In this document: positions 1 to 9,004 of the stretch, in pieces
Layout of the letters: each line of letters opens with the position of its first letter
How positions within the stretch are numbered: the stretch's first letter is position 1
From: Streptomyces aureus
GTDB lineage: Bacteria; Actinomycetota; Actinomycetes; Streptomycetales; Streptomycetaceae
Direction of reading: 5' to 3'
Assembly: GCF_000725495.1 (NCBI RefSeq)
Contig: NZ_JNZD01000004.1
Coordinates: forward strand, 823,871-887,870
Length of the DNA: 64,000 nucleotides
The notes under the pieces: model-generated
Database searches by the model: none
The model's input: only the letters and a program-made list of their open reading frames with translations
Told to the model about the DNA's origin: nothing
Position numbers and translations under genes: made by a program

Positions 1-980
1 CCGTGCTCGGTGAGCCGCTCGTGCTCTACCGGGCCGAGATGGACGGGGCCGCCGTGGTGCTGTCCGACCGGTGCGTGCACCGGCGCTTCCCGCTCTCCGC
101 GAGCCGGCTCGACGGTGACCGGATCGTGTGCGGCTACCACGGGTTCACCTACGACACGACCGGCGCCTGCGTGGGGGTGCCGGGGCAGACACGGATACCG
201 CGCTCCGCCCGCGTCACCTCGTACCCGGTCGTCGAGCAGGACCTGTTCGTCTGGGTCTGGATCGGCGACCCCGCGATCGCCGACCCCGCCTCCGTTCCGC
301 GCGCCGCGCACATGGACTCACCGGACTGGACGACCGTCAGCGGCATGGAACCCGTCGAGGCGGACTACGGACTGCTGGTCGACAACCTGCTGGACCTCTC
401 GCACGAGACCTATCTGCACGGCGGCTACATCGGCACGCCCGAGGTCGCCGAGACACCGATCACCACCGAGGTGGACAAGGAGGCCGGCGTCGTCCGGGTC
501 TCCCGGCGCATGGCCGACGCCGCGTGTCCGCCCTTCTACGCCCGGTCGACCGGCATCGAGGGCCGCATCACGCGCTGGCAGGACATCGAGTACCACGCAC
601 CCTGCCTGTACCTGCTGCACAGCAGGATCGCGCCGGCCGGTGTGCTGCCCGAGGCGGACGGCAGTGACCCGGCGGCCTTCCACACCGAGATCACGTACGC
701 CATCACACCGTCCGCCGAGGGCAGGGTGTACGACTTCTGGGCGGTCTCCCGCGACTTCGCCCGCTCGGACGACGGGGTCAGTGCCTTCATGCGGGACCTG
801 AACCACACCGTCGTGATGCAGGACGTCGAGGCGCTCGACCTCCTCCAGCGGACCCTCGCCTCCGAGCCCGCCGGCTACCGGGAAGTGAGCGTCGGCATCG
901 ACGCCGGCGGTCTCGCGGCCCGGCGGATCCTGGCCCGTCTGGTCGAGGAGGGCGACAAGCCCGGCGAGGGGGTGCGCTGA
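1..980 (+). CDS. Rieske [2Fe-2S] aromatic ring oxygenase (vanillate demethylase oxygenase-like), 5' end outside window
   Basis: This is the oxygenase component of a Rieske non-heme iron enzyme, which hydroxylates or O-demethylates aromatic acids using electrons from a reductase partner. Counting from the GTG at base 3, the Rieske cluster ligands are C24-x-H26 and C42-x2-H45. The mononuclear iron site is visible as the D-x2-H-x4-H pattern in NLLDLSHETYLH near residue 130. Family members carry about 25 more residues before LGEPLVLYR, so the true start lies upstream of base 1 and the GTG is internal. No reductase (VanB-like) gene follows; it may lie upstream. The substrate cannot be read from the sequence; the vanillate-like assignment rests on overall resemblance. 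Confidence 0.85.
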   Translation, partial: VLGEPLVLYRAEMDGAAVVLSDRCVHRRFPLSASRLDGDRIVCGYHGFTYDTTGACVGVPGQTRIPRSARVTSYPVVEQDLFVWVWIGDPAIADPASVPRAAHMDSPDWTTVSGMEPVEADYGLLVDNLLDLSHETYLHGGYIGTPEVAETPITTEVDKEAGVVRVSRRMADAACPPFYARSTGIEGRITRWQDIEYHAPCLYLLHSRIAPAGVLPEADGSDPAAFHTEITYAITPSAEGRVYDFWAVSRDFARSDDGVSAFMRDLNHTVVMQDVEALDLLQRTLASEPAGYREVSVGIDAGGLAARRILARLVEEGDKPGEGVR

Positions 981-991
981 GCGGACCCGCC

Positions 992-1020
992 CCTGCCGCT
1001 CGTCGGACGGTTCCGGCAGG
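992..1020. terminator. Possible weak terminator hairpin between convergent genes
   Basis: CCTGCCG (992-998) pairs with CGGCAGG (1014-1020) around a 15-nt loop, between the convergent oxygenase and IclR genes. The stem is short, so support is weak. Confidence 0.3.
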
Positions 1021-1053
1021 AGGGCAGGGAGCGGGAGGCGGGCGCCACCGTGC

Positions 1054-1869
1054 TCATCCGTGGGTCCCGCCGGCGCGGGGAACCGCTCGGCCCGGACCCG
1101 TGACGGCCAGGTCCCGTTCGATGCGCGCGACCGTCTCCAGCAGCGGGGGCAGGAGGTCGCGGCGGACCGAATCCAGGCTGTTGCGGCTGGCGTGGACGGG
1201 GATGTTCACGGCCGCCACGACGTCGCCGCCCCGGTCGCGCACCGGGGCCGCGACGGAGCGCAGCCCCTCCTCCAACTCCTGGTCCACGATGGCGAATCCC
1301 TGGCGCCGGGCCCGGTCCAGTTCCGCTCTCAGACGGTCCGGCGCGGTGATCGTGCGCGGGGTCAGGGGGCGCTGATCGACCCGTTTCAGCCGGGCGCCGA
1401 TCTCGTCGTCCGGCAGGTGCGCGAGGATCACCCGGCCGACCGAGGTGACATGGGCCGGGAAGCGGGTGCCGACGGTGATCGCCGCCGTCATGATGCGCCG
1501 GGTGGGGACCCGCGCCACGTACACGATGTCGTCGCCGTCGAGGACGCAGAGCGAGCTCGACTCCCCCACCTGCTCGGCGAGTTGCTTCAGATGGGGCAGG
1601 GCGAGGTCCGGCAGGCCGAAGCCGGAGAGGTAGGCGTAGCCGAGTTCCAGCACGCGCGGGGTGAGCCGGAAGACGCGGCCGTCCGTGTGGACGTATCCGA
1701 GGTCGACCAGGGTCAGCAGGAAGCGGCGGGCCGCCGCGCGGGTCAGGTCGCAGCCGCGCGCGACCTCACTGAGGGTCAGTTCCGGTCGGTCCGGCCCGAA
1801 CACGCGGATGACGGCGAGTCCGCGTTCGAAGGACCGGACGAAGTGGGGTGCTCGGTCTGCTGCAGGCAT
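1054..1869 (-). CDS. IclR-family transcriptional regulator (PcaR/PobR-like)
   Basis: This 271-residue protein has the IclR layout: an N-terminal winged helix (about residues 8-70, beginning HFVRSFERGLAVIRVF and containing the helix-turn-helix LTLSEVARGCDLTRAAARRF) and a C-terminal effector-binding domain ending in DRGGDVVAAVNIPVHA. The opening is typical of the PcaR/PcaU/PobR group, which senses protocatechuate, 4-hydroxybenzoate and related aromatics. It lies between a Rieske oxygenase gene and a divergent ABC importer, so control of aromatic uptake and use is the natural inference. It may bind the AT-rich palindrome at 1936-1945. Confidence 0.85.
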   Translation of the reverse strand: MPAADRAPHFVRSFERGLAVIRVFGPDRPELTLSEVARGCDLTRAAARRFLLTLVDLGYVHTDGRVFRLTPRVLELGYAYLSGFGLPDLALPHLKQLAEQVGESSSLCVLDGDDIVYVARVPTRRIMTAAITVGTRFPAHVTSVGRVILAHLPDDEIGARLKRVDQRPLTPRTITAPDRLRAELDRARRQGFAIVDQELEEGLRSVAAPVRDRGGDVVAAVNIPVHASRNSLDSVRRDLLPPLLETVARIERDLAVTGPGRAVPRAGGTHG

Positions 1870-1935
1870 CGTCGCCTCCAGAGGGACGCACGGAGTGCTC
1901 TCCGCACCGGGCGGAGCACGCTTCGATAACTGTCA

Positions 1936-1945
1936 ACAATATTGT
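1936..1945. promoter_or_regulatory. AT-rich palindrome between IclR and importer genes, possible IclR operator
   Basis: ACAATATTGT is a perfect 10-bp palindrome in otherwise very GC-rich DNA, flanked by two GTCA copies. It lies just upstream of the -35 box at 1958 and between divergent genes, where an IclR protein would be expected to bind. Confidence 0.45.
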
Positions 1946-1957
1946 CAGCCAAGCCCA

Positions 1958-1986
1958 TTGACCCGGCAGGGACAGGGTTCTACCTT
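1958..1986 (+). promoter_or_regulatory. Predicted housekeeping-sigma promoter of the ABC importer operon
   Basis: A TTGACC -35 box (1958-1963) and a TACCTT -10 box (1981-1986) are separated by exactly 17 bp. Transcription would begin near 1993, about 60 bp before the ATG at 2055. Confidence 0.55.
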
Positions 1987-2054
1987 CGCGCTGAGCACCA
2001 TTGTGCGGTGTGCGCACACCCTGTCGGAACACTCTCGTCTGCACAGGAGGAGCC

Positions 2055-3026
2055 ATGCGTCGTCTGCTCGCCGGGATCGCGGTCGGAGCCGTGCTGGTCG
2101 CCGCGTCGGCCTGCGGTTCTTCGGACGGCGGTGGCGCCTCGGACAAGAACTCCTCGTCCGGCGGCACCACCACCGTCAAACTGGGGGTCATCCCCATCGT
2201 CGACGTCGCCCCGGTCTATCTGGGCCAGAAGAAGGGCTTCTACAAGAAGCACGGGCTGACGCTGTCGATGTCGACCGCCCAGGGCGGCGCCGCGATCGTC
2301 CCCGCCGTCGTCTCGGGCCAGTCCCAGTTCGGGTTCTCCAACATGACCTCGCTGATGATCGCCCAGTCCAACGGCGTTCCGGTGAAGGCCGTCGCGAACG
2401 GCGTCGCCTCGACGGGCGTGGCGGGCGCGGACTTCGGCGCCATCACGGTCAAGAAGGGCAGCGCGATCACGTCGGCCAAGGACCTGGAGGGCAAGAAGGT
2501 CGCGGTCAACACGCTGAAGAACATCAACGAGACGGCCGTGCGCGAGTCGGTGCGCAAGGCCGGCGGCGACCCGTCCAAGGTGAAGTTCGTCGAGCTCGCC
2601 TTCGACCAGATGCCCGCGGCCCTGGACAGCGGCCAGATCGACGCCGCGATGGTGGTCGAGCCCGCGCTCGCCACCGTCAAGAGCCAGGGCGCGACCGAGA
2701 TCGCCTCCTCCCTGGTCGACGTGGCGAAGAACCTCACCGTCGCCATGTACTTCACCTCGAACCAGTACGCGCAGCAACACCCGGACGTGGTCAAGAAGTT
2801 CCAGGAGGCGACCGCGGAGTCCCTCGCCTACGCCGACGCGCACCCGGAGGAGGTCCGGGCGATCGTCACCACGTACACCACGATCCCCGCGGCGGTCCTG
2901 GCGAAGGTGACCCTGCCGAAGTGGCCGGCCGAGCCGGACCGGGCCTCGATCGAGACGCTGGAGAAGCTGGGCGAGCAGGACGGCCTCTTCAAGTCGGCGC
3001 CCGATCTGGACAAACTGCTGCCGTGA
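2055..3026 (+). CDS. ABC importer substrate-binding lipoprotein (NMT1/SsuA-TauA type)
   Basis: The predicted 323-residue protein begins with a lipoprotein signal: two arginines, a hydrophobic stretch and the lipobox ASAC, with the lipidated Cys at residue 20. The mature part starts KLGVIPIVDVAPVYLGQKKG, the usual opening of periplasmic-type NMT1/THI5-like and sulfonate/taurine/nitrate binding proteins. The ATG at 2055 is chosen because AGGAGG lies 4 nt upstream; an in-frame start at 2001 would put residues ahead of the signal peptide. It overlaps the next gene by 4 bp. The ligand is unknown; the IclR regulator and Rieske oxygenase nearby suggest an aromatic or sulfonated aromatic acid. Confidence 0.85.
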   Translation: MRRLLAGIAVGAVLVAASACGSSDGGGASDKNSSSGGTTTVKLGVIPIVDVAPVYLGQKKGFYKKHGLTLSMSTAQGGAAIVPAVVSGQSQFGFSNMTSLMIAQSNGVPVKAVANGVASTGVAGADFGAITVKKGSAITSAKDLEGKKVAVNTLKNINETAVRESVRKAGGDPSKVKFVELAFDQMPAALDSGQIDAAMVVEPALATVKSQGATEIASSLVDVAKNLTVAMYFTSNQYAQQHPDVVKKFQEATAESLAYADAHPEEVRAIVTTYTTIPAAVLAKVTLPKWPAEPDRASIETLEKLGEQDGLFKSAPDLDKLLP

Positions 3027-3832
3027 ACCCCACGTCACCGCGCGGCGGCGGCCCCTGCGGACGGGCCGTGAACGCCGCACTGGGCGCCGCCGGACTCGCG
3101 GCCTTCCTCGCCCTCGGCGAGGCGGTGCCGCGGCTCGGCCTCGTCGAGGAGCGCTTCTTCCCTCCGACCAGCCGCATCGCACGGGCCCTGGTCGACGAGT
3201 TCGCCGACCGCGCCTTCTGGACCGATCTCGGCGACACCCTCACGGGCTGGGCGCTGGGCCTGGCGATCGCCGTCGGCGCGGGCATCGTGGCGGGGGTGGT
3301 CGTCTCGGTCGTCCCGTATCTGCGCGAGGCGACCGCCTCGACGATCGAGTTCCTGCGGCCCATCCCCTCCGTGGCCCTGATCCCGCTGGCCGTCCTGCTC
3401 TACGGCACCGAACTGCGGTCGGTGCTGCTTCTGGTCGTGTACGCCTCCTTCTGGCAGGTCCTGGTCCAGGTCATGTACGGGGTGCGGGACGTCGACCCGG
3501 TGGCCGAGGAGACGGCACGCTCGTACGGGCTCGGCACCTGGGCCCGGATCCGGCACGTGCTGTGGCCCACCGCCCTCCCCTACGTGATGACCGGGGTCCG
3601 GCTCGCCGCTGCCGTCGCGCTCATCCTCACCGTCACCGCCGAACTCGTCATCGGCGCTCCGGGGCTGGGCGCGCGGATCGCGGTCGCCCAGACCTCGCAG
3701 GCGGTGCCCGAGCTGTACGCGCTGATCGTCGTCACGGGTCTGCTCGGGCTGCTCATCAACGTGGGCGCGCGGTCGGTGGAGCGGTACGCGCTGGCCTGGC
3801 ACCAGTCGGTGCGCGGGGAGGTGACGGTGTGA
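3023..3832 (+). CDS. ABC importer permease (SsuC/TauC type)
   Basis: This 269-residue inner-membrane permease has about six hydrophobic helices and the binding-protein-dependent transport signature: the EAA loop AEETARSYGLGTWARIRHVLWP, here slightly degenerate. The GTG at 3023 shares GTGA with the binding-protein stop codon, so translation is coupled. The same long frame continues open upstream through the binding-protein gene in another phase; that part is not coding. It pairs with the following permease to form a heterodimeric channel. Confidence 0.85.
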   Translation: MNPTSPRGGGPCGRAVNAALGAAGLAAFLALGEAVPRLGLVEERFFPPTSRIARALVDEFADRAFWTDLGDTLTGWALGLAIAVGAGIVAGVVVSVVPYLREATASTIEFLRPIPSVALIPLAVLLYGTELRSVLLLVVYASFWQVLVQVMYGVRDVDPVAEETARSYGLGTWARIRHVLWPTALPYVMTGVRLAAAVALILTVTAELVIGAPGLGARIAVAQTSQAVPELYALIVVTGLLGLLINVGARSVERYALAWHQSVRGEVTV

Positions 3833-4647
3833 CCGGCGTCCCCGCCGGGCGGACCCGGCCGGGCGCGTGGGGCGGCCTCCTGCTGCGCGCGCTGTTCGTC
3901 GTGGCGCTCCCCGCCCTGCTGTTCACGCTGTGGTGGCTCGCCTCGGACGACAGCACCGACGTCTACTGGCCGCCGCTGCGCACGATCCTGCGGACCTTCC
4001 CCGACGTCTGGACGCGCGCCCGGCTCCGCGCCGACCTGCTGCCCAGTGTGCTGCGGCTGCTCGCCGGCTACGCGCTAGCCGCCGTGGCCGGCGTCGGACT
4101 CGGTACGGTCGTCGGCTCGTACCGGAGGGTGCGAGCGGTGTGCGAACCGGTCCTGGAGTTCCTGCGGGCGGTGCCGCCGCCCGTCCTCGTTCCGGTCATC
4201 ATGCTGTTCGCGGGCATCGGGGACACGATGAAGATCGTCGTGATCGCGAGCGGCTGTGTGTGGCCGGTCCTGCTCAACACGATCGAGGGCGTGCGCGCCG
4301 TGGACTCCGTGATGTCCGAGACGGCGCGCTCGTACGGTGTCACGGGAGCGGCCCGGATCCGGTCCGTCGTGCTGCCGTCGGCGAGCCCGCAGATCTTCGC
4401 GGGGCTGCGCCAGGCGCTGTCCGTCGGCATCATCCTGATGGTCATCAGCGAGATGTTCGCGGCCAGCAACGGACTCGGCTTCACGATCGTGCAGTTCCAG
4501 CGCGGCTTCGCGATCCCCGACATGTGGACCGGGATCCTCGTCCTCGGCCTGCTCGGCTTCGTCCTGTCGGTGGTCTTCCGGCTGGTCGAGCGCCGGGTGC
4601 TCGGCTGGTACCACGGTCTGCGCGACTCCTCCAGGCGGTCCCCGTGA
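3829..4647 (+). CDS. ABC importer permease, second subunit (SsuC/TauC type)
   Basis: This 272-residue protein is a second BPD-transport permease: an N-terminal helix (LLLRALFVVALPALLFTLWW), about five more membrane segments, and the EAA loop SETARSYGVTGAARIRSVVLP that docks on the ATPase. The GTG start at 3829 overlaps the previous stop as GTGA. Two different permeases in one NMT1-type importer fit a heterodimer rather than the homodimer of SsuC. Confidence 0.85.
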   Translation: MTGVPAGRTRPGAWGGLLLRALFVVALPALLFTLWWLASDDSTDVYWPPLRTILRTFPDVWTRARLRADLLPSVLRLLAGYALAAVAGVGLGTVVGSYRRVRAVCEPVLEFLRAVPPPVLVPVIMLFAGIGDTMKIVVIASGCVWPVLLNTIEGVRAVDSVMSETARSYGVTGAARIRSVVLPSASPQIFAGLRQALSVGIILMVISEMFAASNGLGFTIVQFQRGFAIPDMWTGILVLGLLGFVLSVVFRLVERRVLGWYHGLRDSSRRSP

Positions 4648-4667
4648 CGCATCCGAAAGGGCGGTCC

Positions 4668-5477
4668 ATGCACGCGTCTTTGGTCGTATCCGGACTGCGG
4701 AAGGTCTACGAGGGGTCGGGGCGCCGGGTGGAGGCGGTCCGCGACCTCACCTTCACGGTGGACGCGGGTGAACTCGTGTGTCTGGTCGGCCCGTCGGGCT
4801 GCGGCAAGACCACGCTGCTGAAGTGCATGGCCGGTCTGCTGGCGCCGACCTCGGGCGAGGTGCTGCTCGGGGGCCGGCGGGTGAGCGGGCCGCCGCCCGG
4901 CATGGCGTTCGTGTTCCAGGAGTACGGCCGCAGTCTGTTCCCCTGGATGAGGGTCGGCGAGAACGTCGAACTCCCGCTGCGGCAGAAGAAGCTGGGCAGG
5001 GCGCGACGCGGGGAACTCGTCGCCGACGCACTGGAGTCCGTCGGTCTGGCCGATGCCGCGGGAGCCTATCCGTGGCAGCTGTCCGGCGGGATGCAGCAAC
5101 GGGTCGCGATCGCGCGGGCCCTGGCCTACGAGCCCGAAGTCCTGCTCATGGACGAGCCGTTCGCGGCGGTCGACGCGCAGACCCGAGCCGATCTGGAGGA
5201 TCTGGTGCGCCGGCTGTGGCGGGAGCGCGGGATCACGGTCCTGTTCGTGACCCATGACATCGACGAGGCCGTCTATCTGGGCGAGCGGGTGCTGGTGCTC
5301 TCGGCCTCGCCCACCGTCGTACAGGAGCAGCTGAAGGTCGATCTTCCGGCGGAGCGGGACCAGTTGCACACCCGGGTGTCCCCGCGCTTCGCCGAGTTGC
5401 GGACCCGAGTGTACGAGCAGATCCAGGCGGCGAAACGCGGGGAGCCGGCCGTCGAGGACGTGCCCCCGCCCCGGTGA
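4668..5477 (+). CDS. ABC importer ATPase (SsuB/TauB type)
   Basis: This 269-residue cytoplasmic ATPase drives the importer encoded by the three preceding genes. Visible motifs are Walker A GPSGCGKTT (about residue 44), the signature LSGGMQQR, Walker B LLMDEPF and the switch histidine in FVTHD. The length matches SsuB/TauB proteins. The ATG at 4668 follows AAAGGG; an in-frame GTG at 4644 that overlaps the previous stop as GTGA is an alternative start that would add eight residues. Its C-terminus faces the convergent GH13 gene. Confidence 0.88.
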   Translation: MHASLVVSGLRKVYEGSGRRVEAVRDLTFTVDAGELVCLVGPSGCGKTTLLKCMAGLLAPTSGEVLLGGRRVSGPPPGMAFVFQEYGRSLFPWMRVGENVELPLRQKKLGRARRGELVADALESVGLADAAGAYPWQLSGGMQQRVAIARALAYEPEVLLMDEPFAAVDAQTRADLEDLVRRLWRERGITVLFVTHDIDEAVYLGERVLVLSASPTVVQEQLKVDLPAERDQLHTRVSPRFAELRTRVYEQIQAAKRGEPAVEDVPPPR

Positions 5478-5511
5478 TTCCCGGGGCCGGGGACACGGTG
5501 AGAGCGGTCCC

Positions 5512-7113
5512 TCAGGCGCGCAGCCAGATGGCGGTGTCCGGCGGAAGGAGCCCGTCGTCGGTCAACGAGCCGCTGCTCAGGAGCAGTTGAGTGTGTTCGG
5601 GCAGCGGGACCGGGCCGTCGCTCAGGTTGACGGCGCACAGCAGCCCGTCCCCGCGGGCGAAGGCGAGGACGCCCCCCGGCGCGGGCAGCCAGTCGAGCGG
5701 GCCGTCGCCGAAGCCCGCCTCGTCGCGGCGCAGACGCAGTGCGGTCCGGTAGAGACGCAGCATCGAGTCGGGGTCGTCCGCCTGGCGGTCGGCCGCGTAC
5801 ACGTGCCAGTCGGCGGGCTGCGGAAGCCAGGGCTCGCCGCCGAACCCGGCGTGTTCCTCGGCGGCCGTCCAGGGCAGCGGGACCCGGCAGCCGTCGCGGC
5901 CCGGGTCCGTGCCGCCCGAGCGCAGATACATCGGGTCCTGGATGCTCTCGCGCGGCAACTCCACCTCGGGGAGGCCGAGTTCCTCGCCCTGGTAGACGTA
6001 GACGGCGCCGGGGAGCGCGAGCGAGAGCAGTGCCGCGGCGCGGGCCCGGCGGGTGCCGAGCGCCAGGTCGGTAGGCGTGCCGAAGGCCTTGGCGGTGAAG
6101 TCGAAGCCGGTCTCCGCGCGGCCGTAACGGGTGACCGTGCGGGTCACGTCGTGGTTGCACAACACCCAGGTGGCGGGCGCGCCGACCGGGGCGTGTTCGG
6201 CGAGGGTCTCGTCGATGGAGGTCCGCAGCCGGTCCGCGTCCCAGGGGCAGGACAGGAAGGAGAAGTTGAAGGCGGTGTGCAGTTCGTCGGGGCGCAGATA
6301 GCGGGCGAAGCGCTCGGAGTCGGGGAGCCAGACCTCGCCGACGAAGATGCCGTCGTAGGCGTCGGCGACCTCGCGCCAGGAGCGGTAGATGTCGTGGAGC
6401 TCGTCGCGGTCGACGTAGGGGTTGGGGTCGCGGCCCTCGACGTAGTCGGGCAGGTCCGGGTCCTTGGCGAGCAGGGCGGCCGAGTCGATGCGCACGCCGG
6501 CGACCCCGCGCTCGAACCAGAAGCGCAGGATCTCCTCGTGCTCGCGGCGGACGGCGGGATGGTCCCAGTTGAGGTCGGGCTGCTGGGGGGTGAAGAGGTG
6601 GAGGTACCAGTCGCCGTCGGGCAGCCGGGTCCACACCGGCTCGGTGGAGCCGGCGAACTGGGACGGCCAGTCGTTGGGCGGGAGTTCGCCGTGCTCGCCG
6701 CGTCCGGGCCGGAAGTGGAACAGCTCCCGCTCGGGGCCGCCGGCCAGCGCCGCCCGGAACCAGGGGTGCTGGTCGGAGACATGGTTCGGGACGATGTCGA
6801 CCAGGGTGCGGATGCCCAGTTCGCGGGCCTCGGCGATGAGCTTCTCGGCCTCGGCGAGCGTGCCGAAGGCCGGGTCGATCGTGCGGTAGTCGGCGACGTC
6901 GTAGCCGCCGTCGGCCAGGGGCGAGAGGTACCAGGGGTTGAACCAGAGCGCGTCCACGCCGAGTTCGGCGAGGTACGGGAGTCTGGCGCGGACGCCCGCG
7001 AGGTCGCCGGTGCCGTCGCCGTCGCCGTCCGCGAAGCTGCGGACGTACACCTGGTAGATGACGGCGGAACGCCACCACGCGGACTGATTTCGGGCAGGGC
7101 GGGGCTGTCCCAC
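5512..7113 (-). CDS. GH13 alpha-glucosidase / oligo-1,6-glucosidase-like
   Basis: This 533-residue intracellular enzyme (no signal peptide) belongs to the alpha-amylase family and probably splits imported alpha-glucosides or malto-oligosaccharides into glucose. It starts WWRSAVIYQVYVRSFADGDGDG, the usual opening of GH13 glucosidases, and has the four conserved regions: DIVPNH, GVRIDSAALL (nucleophile Asp), FVGEVWLP (acid/base Glu) and CNHDVTR (transition-state Asp). The length fits the family. It is the last gene of a minus-strand unit behind two sugar permeases and a binding protein, in the same order as the malEFG-aglA loci of other streptomycetes. The start is GTG at 7113. Confidence 0.9.
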   Translation of the reverse strand: MGQPRPARNQSAWWRSAVIYQVYVRSFADGDGDGTGDLAGVRARLPYLAELGVDALWFNPWYLSPLADGGYDVADYRTIDPAFGTLAEAEKLIAEARELGIRTLVDIVPNHVSDQHPWFRAALAGGPERELFHFRPGRGEHGELPPNDWPSQFAGSTEPVWTRLPDGDWYLHLFTPQQPDLNWDHPAVRREHEEILRFWFERGVAGVRIDSAALLAKDPDLPDYVEGRDPNPYVDRDELHDIYRSWREVADAYDGIFVGEVWLPDSERFARYLRPDELHTAFNFSFLSCPWDADRLRTSIDETLAEHAPVGAPATWVLCNHDVTRTVTRYGRAETGFDFTAKAFGTPTDLALGTRRARAAALLSLALPGAVYVYQGEELGLPEVELPRESIQDPMYLRSGGTDPGRDGCRVPLPWTAAEEHAGFGGEPWLPQPADWHVYAADRQADDPDSMLRLYRTALRLRRDEAGFGDGPLDWLPAPGGVLAFARGDGLLCAVNLSDGPVPLPEHTQLLLSSGSLTDDGLLPPDTAIWLRA

Positions 7114-7152
7114 GGTGCGTTGCCTTTCGTTCGAGGAGGTCGGGTACGGGCG

Positions 7153-8028
7153 TCAGCCCTTGGTGCTGCCCGCGCTGATCCCGGCGATGATGTGCCGCTG
7201 GAAGACCAGGAACATCACGACCATGGGGATGCTGGCGATCACCATCGCGGCGATGAGCACGGTCAGCTGGATGTTCTGCGACAGCTGGACGAGCGCCACG
7301 CTGATGGGCTGCTTGTCGGTGTCGGAGAAGACCATCAGCGGCCAGAGGAAGTCCTGCCAGACGGCGACCAGGGCGAAGATCGACACGACTCCGAGGACGG
7401 GCCGGGACATCGGCAGCACGATCGACCACAGGGTGCGCAGCTTCCCGGCGCCGTCGATCTCGGCGGCCTCCAGGACGTCGCGCGGGATCTGGTCGAAGAA
7501 GCGCTTGAGGAGGTAGAGGTTGAAGGCGTTGGCGACGGCCGGCAGCCAGATGCCGAGGGGCGAGTTGAGCAGGCTGGTGTGCAGGACGGGCAGGTCGGCG
7601 ACGGTCAGATACTTGGGGACCACCAGGGCCTGCGCGGGGACCATCAGGGTGGCGAGGATGCCGCCGAGGATCACCTTGCCGAACACCGGCTTCAGCTTGG
7701 ACAGGGCGTAGGCGGCGGCCGTGCAGAACACCAGCTGGAGCAGCCAGGCGCCGGTCGCCTGGACGACGGTGTTCCACAGATGGGTGGGCAGGTCCATCAG
7801 GTCCCAGGCGTCGGTGTAACCGCCCACGTGCCAGTGCTCGGGCAGGAGGGTCGGCGGCGTGCGCGTGACCTCGTCCGGCGACTTCATGGCGCCGGTGACC
7901 ATCCAGTAGACGGGGAAGAGGAAGGCCAGCGCGAAGAGCAGGACCACTCCGCCGAAGACGGTCCAGTAGATCGCCCGGCCGCGCGGGCGGCCCAGGGTGA
8001 GCGGAGAGATCAGGGTGCGGGTGCTCAC
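7153..8028 (-). CDS. Sugar ABC importer permease (MalG type)
   Basis: This 291-residue permease of the carbohydrate CUT1 type has about six membrane helices, a conserved opening (LLFALAFLFPVYWMVTGAMK, the P-x-x-W-x-x-x-x-S/A-x-K pattern of MalG proteins) and the EAA loop DVLEAAEIDGAGKLRTLWSI. The start is GTG at 8028, overlapping the stop of the upstream permease as GTGA, which fixes the start despite an open frame that continues far upstream. It works with the two preceding genes in uptake of a glucoside. Confidence 0.85.
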   Translation of the reverse strand: MSTRTLISPLTLGRPRGRAIYWTVFGGVVLLFALAFLFPVYWMVTGAMKSPDEVTRTPPTLLPEHWHVGGYTDAWDLMDLPTHLWNTVVQATGAWLLQLVFCTAAAYALSKLKPVFGKVILGGILATLMVPAQALVVPKYLTVADLPVLHTSLLNSPLGIWLPAVANAFNLYLLKRFFDQIPRDVLEAAEIDGAGKLRTLWSIVLPMSRPVLGVVSIFALVAVWQDFLWPLMVFSDTDKQPISVALVQLSQNIQLTVLIAAMVIASIPMVVMFLVFQRHIIAGISAGSTKG

Positions 8029-8996
8029 GCGTCCTCCCCTTCGGAGCGGGTCAGCCGCAGGTAGAGGGCGGAGAAGGCGCTGAGCAGGACGAGCAGCATG
8101 ACGCTCAGGGCGCAGGCTCCGCCGAAGTCGTTGTAGAGGAAGGCGTACTTGTAGATCAGGTAGAGCACGGTGACGGTCCGGTCCTCGGGACCGCCGCCGG
8201 TGATCACGAACGGTTCGGTGAACACCTGCATGGTGGCGATGATCTGAAGCAGCATCAGCATGAGGATGATGAAGCGCGTCTGAGGGATCGTCACATGGCG
8301 GATGCGCTGGAGCAGGCTCGCCCCGTCCAGCTCGGCGGCCTCGTACAGCTCGCCGGGGATGCTCTGGAGCGCGGCGAGGTAGATGAGGACGGTGCCGCCG
8401 AGGTTGGCCCAGGTGGCGACGATCACCAGCGACACGAGGGCGGTGTCGGCGCCGTTGGACCAGTTCGAGGTCGGCAGGTGCAGTGCGCGCAGCGCCTCGT
8501 TGGCGAGGCCGGCCCCGGGATCGTAGAACCACTTCCACAGCAGGGCGCTGACCACCGGCGGGATCATCACCGGCAGATAGACCACGACCCGGAAGAACGC
8601 CTTGGCGTGCCGCAGTTCGTTCAGGACCAGCGCCGTCACGAACGGGACGGCGAAGCCGATGAGCAGGGCGAGGACGGTGAAGGTGAGGGTGTTGCGCCAG
8701 GCTGCGGTGAACTCGGGGTCGTGGAAGACCCGGGTGAAGTTGGCGGTGCCGACCCACTCGCCGCCACTGCCGGGCGTGTACTTCTGGAAGGCGATCACGA
8801 CGGCGCGGATCGCCGGGTACCAGGAGAACAGGGCGAAACAGATCAGGCCGCCGGCCAGGAAGGCGTAGGCGCGGAACTGGTCGGCCAGGCGCCGGTGCGA
8901 TGATCCCCCGGTCCGGCGCCCGGCCGACCGCGGCGCCTCCGGCGCGCCGACGGCGGCCGGAGGGAGCACTGCGGGGGGCTTCGATGCGGTCTTCAT
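8025..8996 (-). CDS. Sugar ABC importer permease (MalF type)
   Basis: This 323-residue CUT1 permease has an N-terminal cytoplasmic stretch of about 45 residues, six membrane helices starting at AYAFLAGGLICFALFSWYP, and the EAA loop ELYEAAELDGASLLQRIRHV. The ATG at 8996 is 8 bp from the stop of the binding-protein gene. It forms a heterodimer with the MalG-type permease whose gene it overlaps. Confidence 0.85.
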   Translation of the reverse strand: MKTASKPPAVLPPAAVGAPEAPRSAGRRTGGSSHRRLADQFRAYAFLAGGLICFALFSWYPAIRAVVIAFQKYTPGSGGEWVGTANFTRVFHDPEFTAAWRNTLTFTVLALLIGFAVPFVTALVLNELRHAKAFFRVVVYLPVMIPPVVSALLWKWFYDPGAGLANEALRALHLPTSNWSNGADTALVSLVIVATWANLGGTVLIYLAALQSIPGELYEAAELDGASLLQRIRHVTIPQTRFIILMLMLLQIIATMQVFTEPFVITGGGPEDRTVTVLYLIYKYAFLYNDFGGACALSVMLLVLLSAFSALYLRLTRSEGEDA

Positions 8997-9004
8997 GAAC
9001 GGTG

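Noticed and set aside
1661..3832. A very long plus-strand open frame (723 codons) covering the binding-protein gene and the first permease
   Set aside because: Only the part from GTG 3023 shows permease similarity; the upstream part is a GC-driven shadow of the binding-protein gene.
5273..7777. An 834-codon minus-strand open frame across the GH13 gene and its neighbours
   Set aside because: Arg/Pro/Ala-rich shadow frame; GH13 motifs are in another phase.
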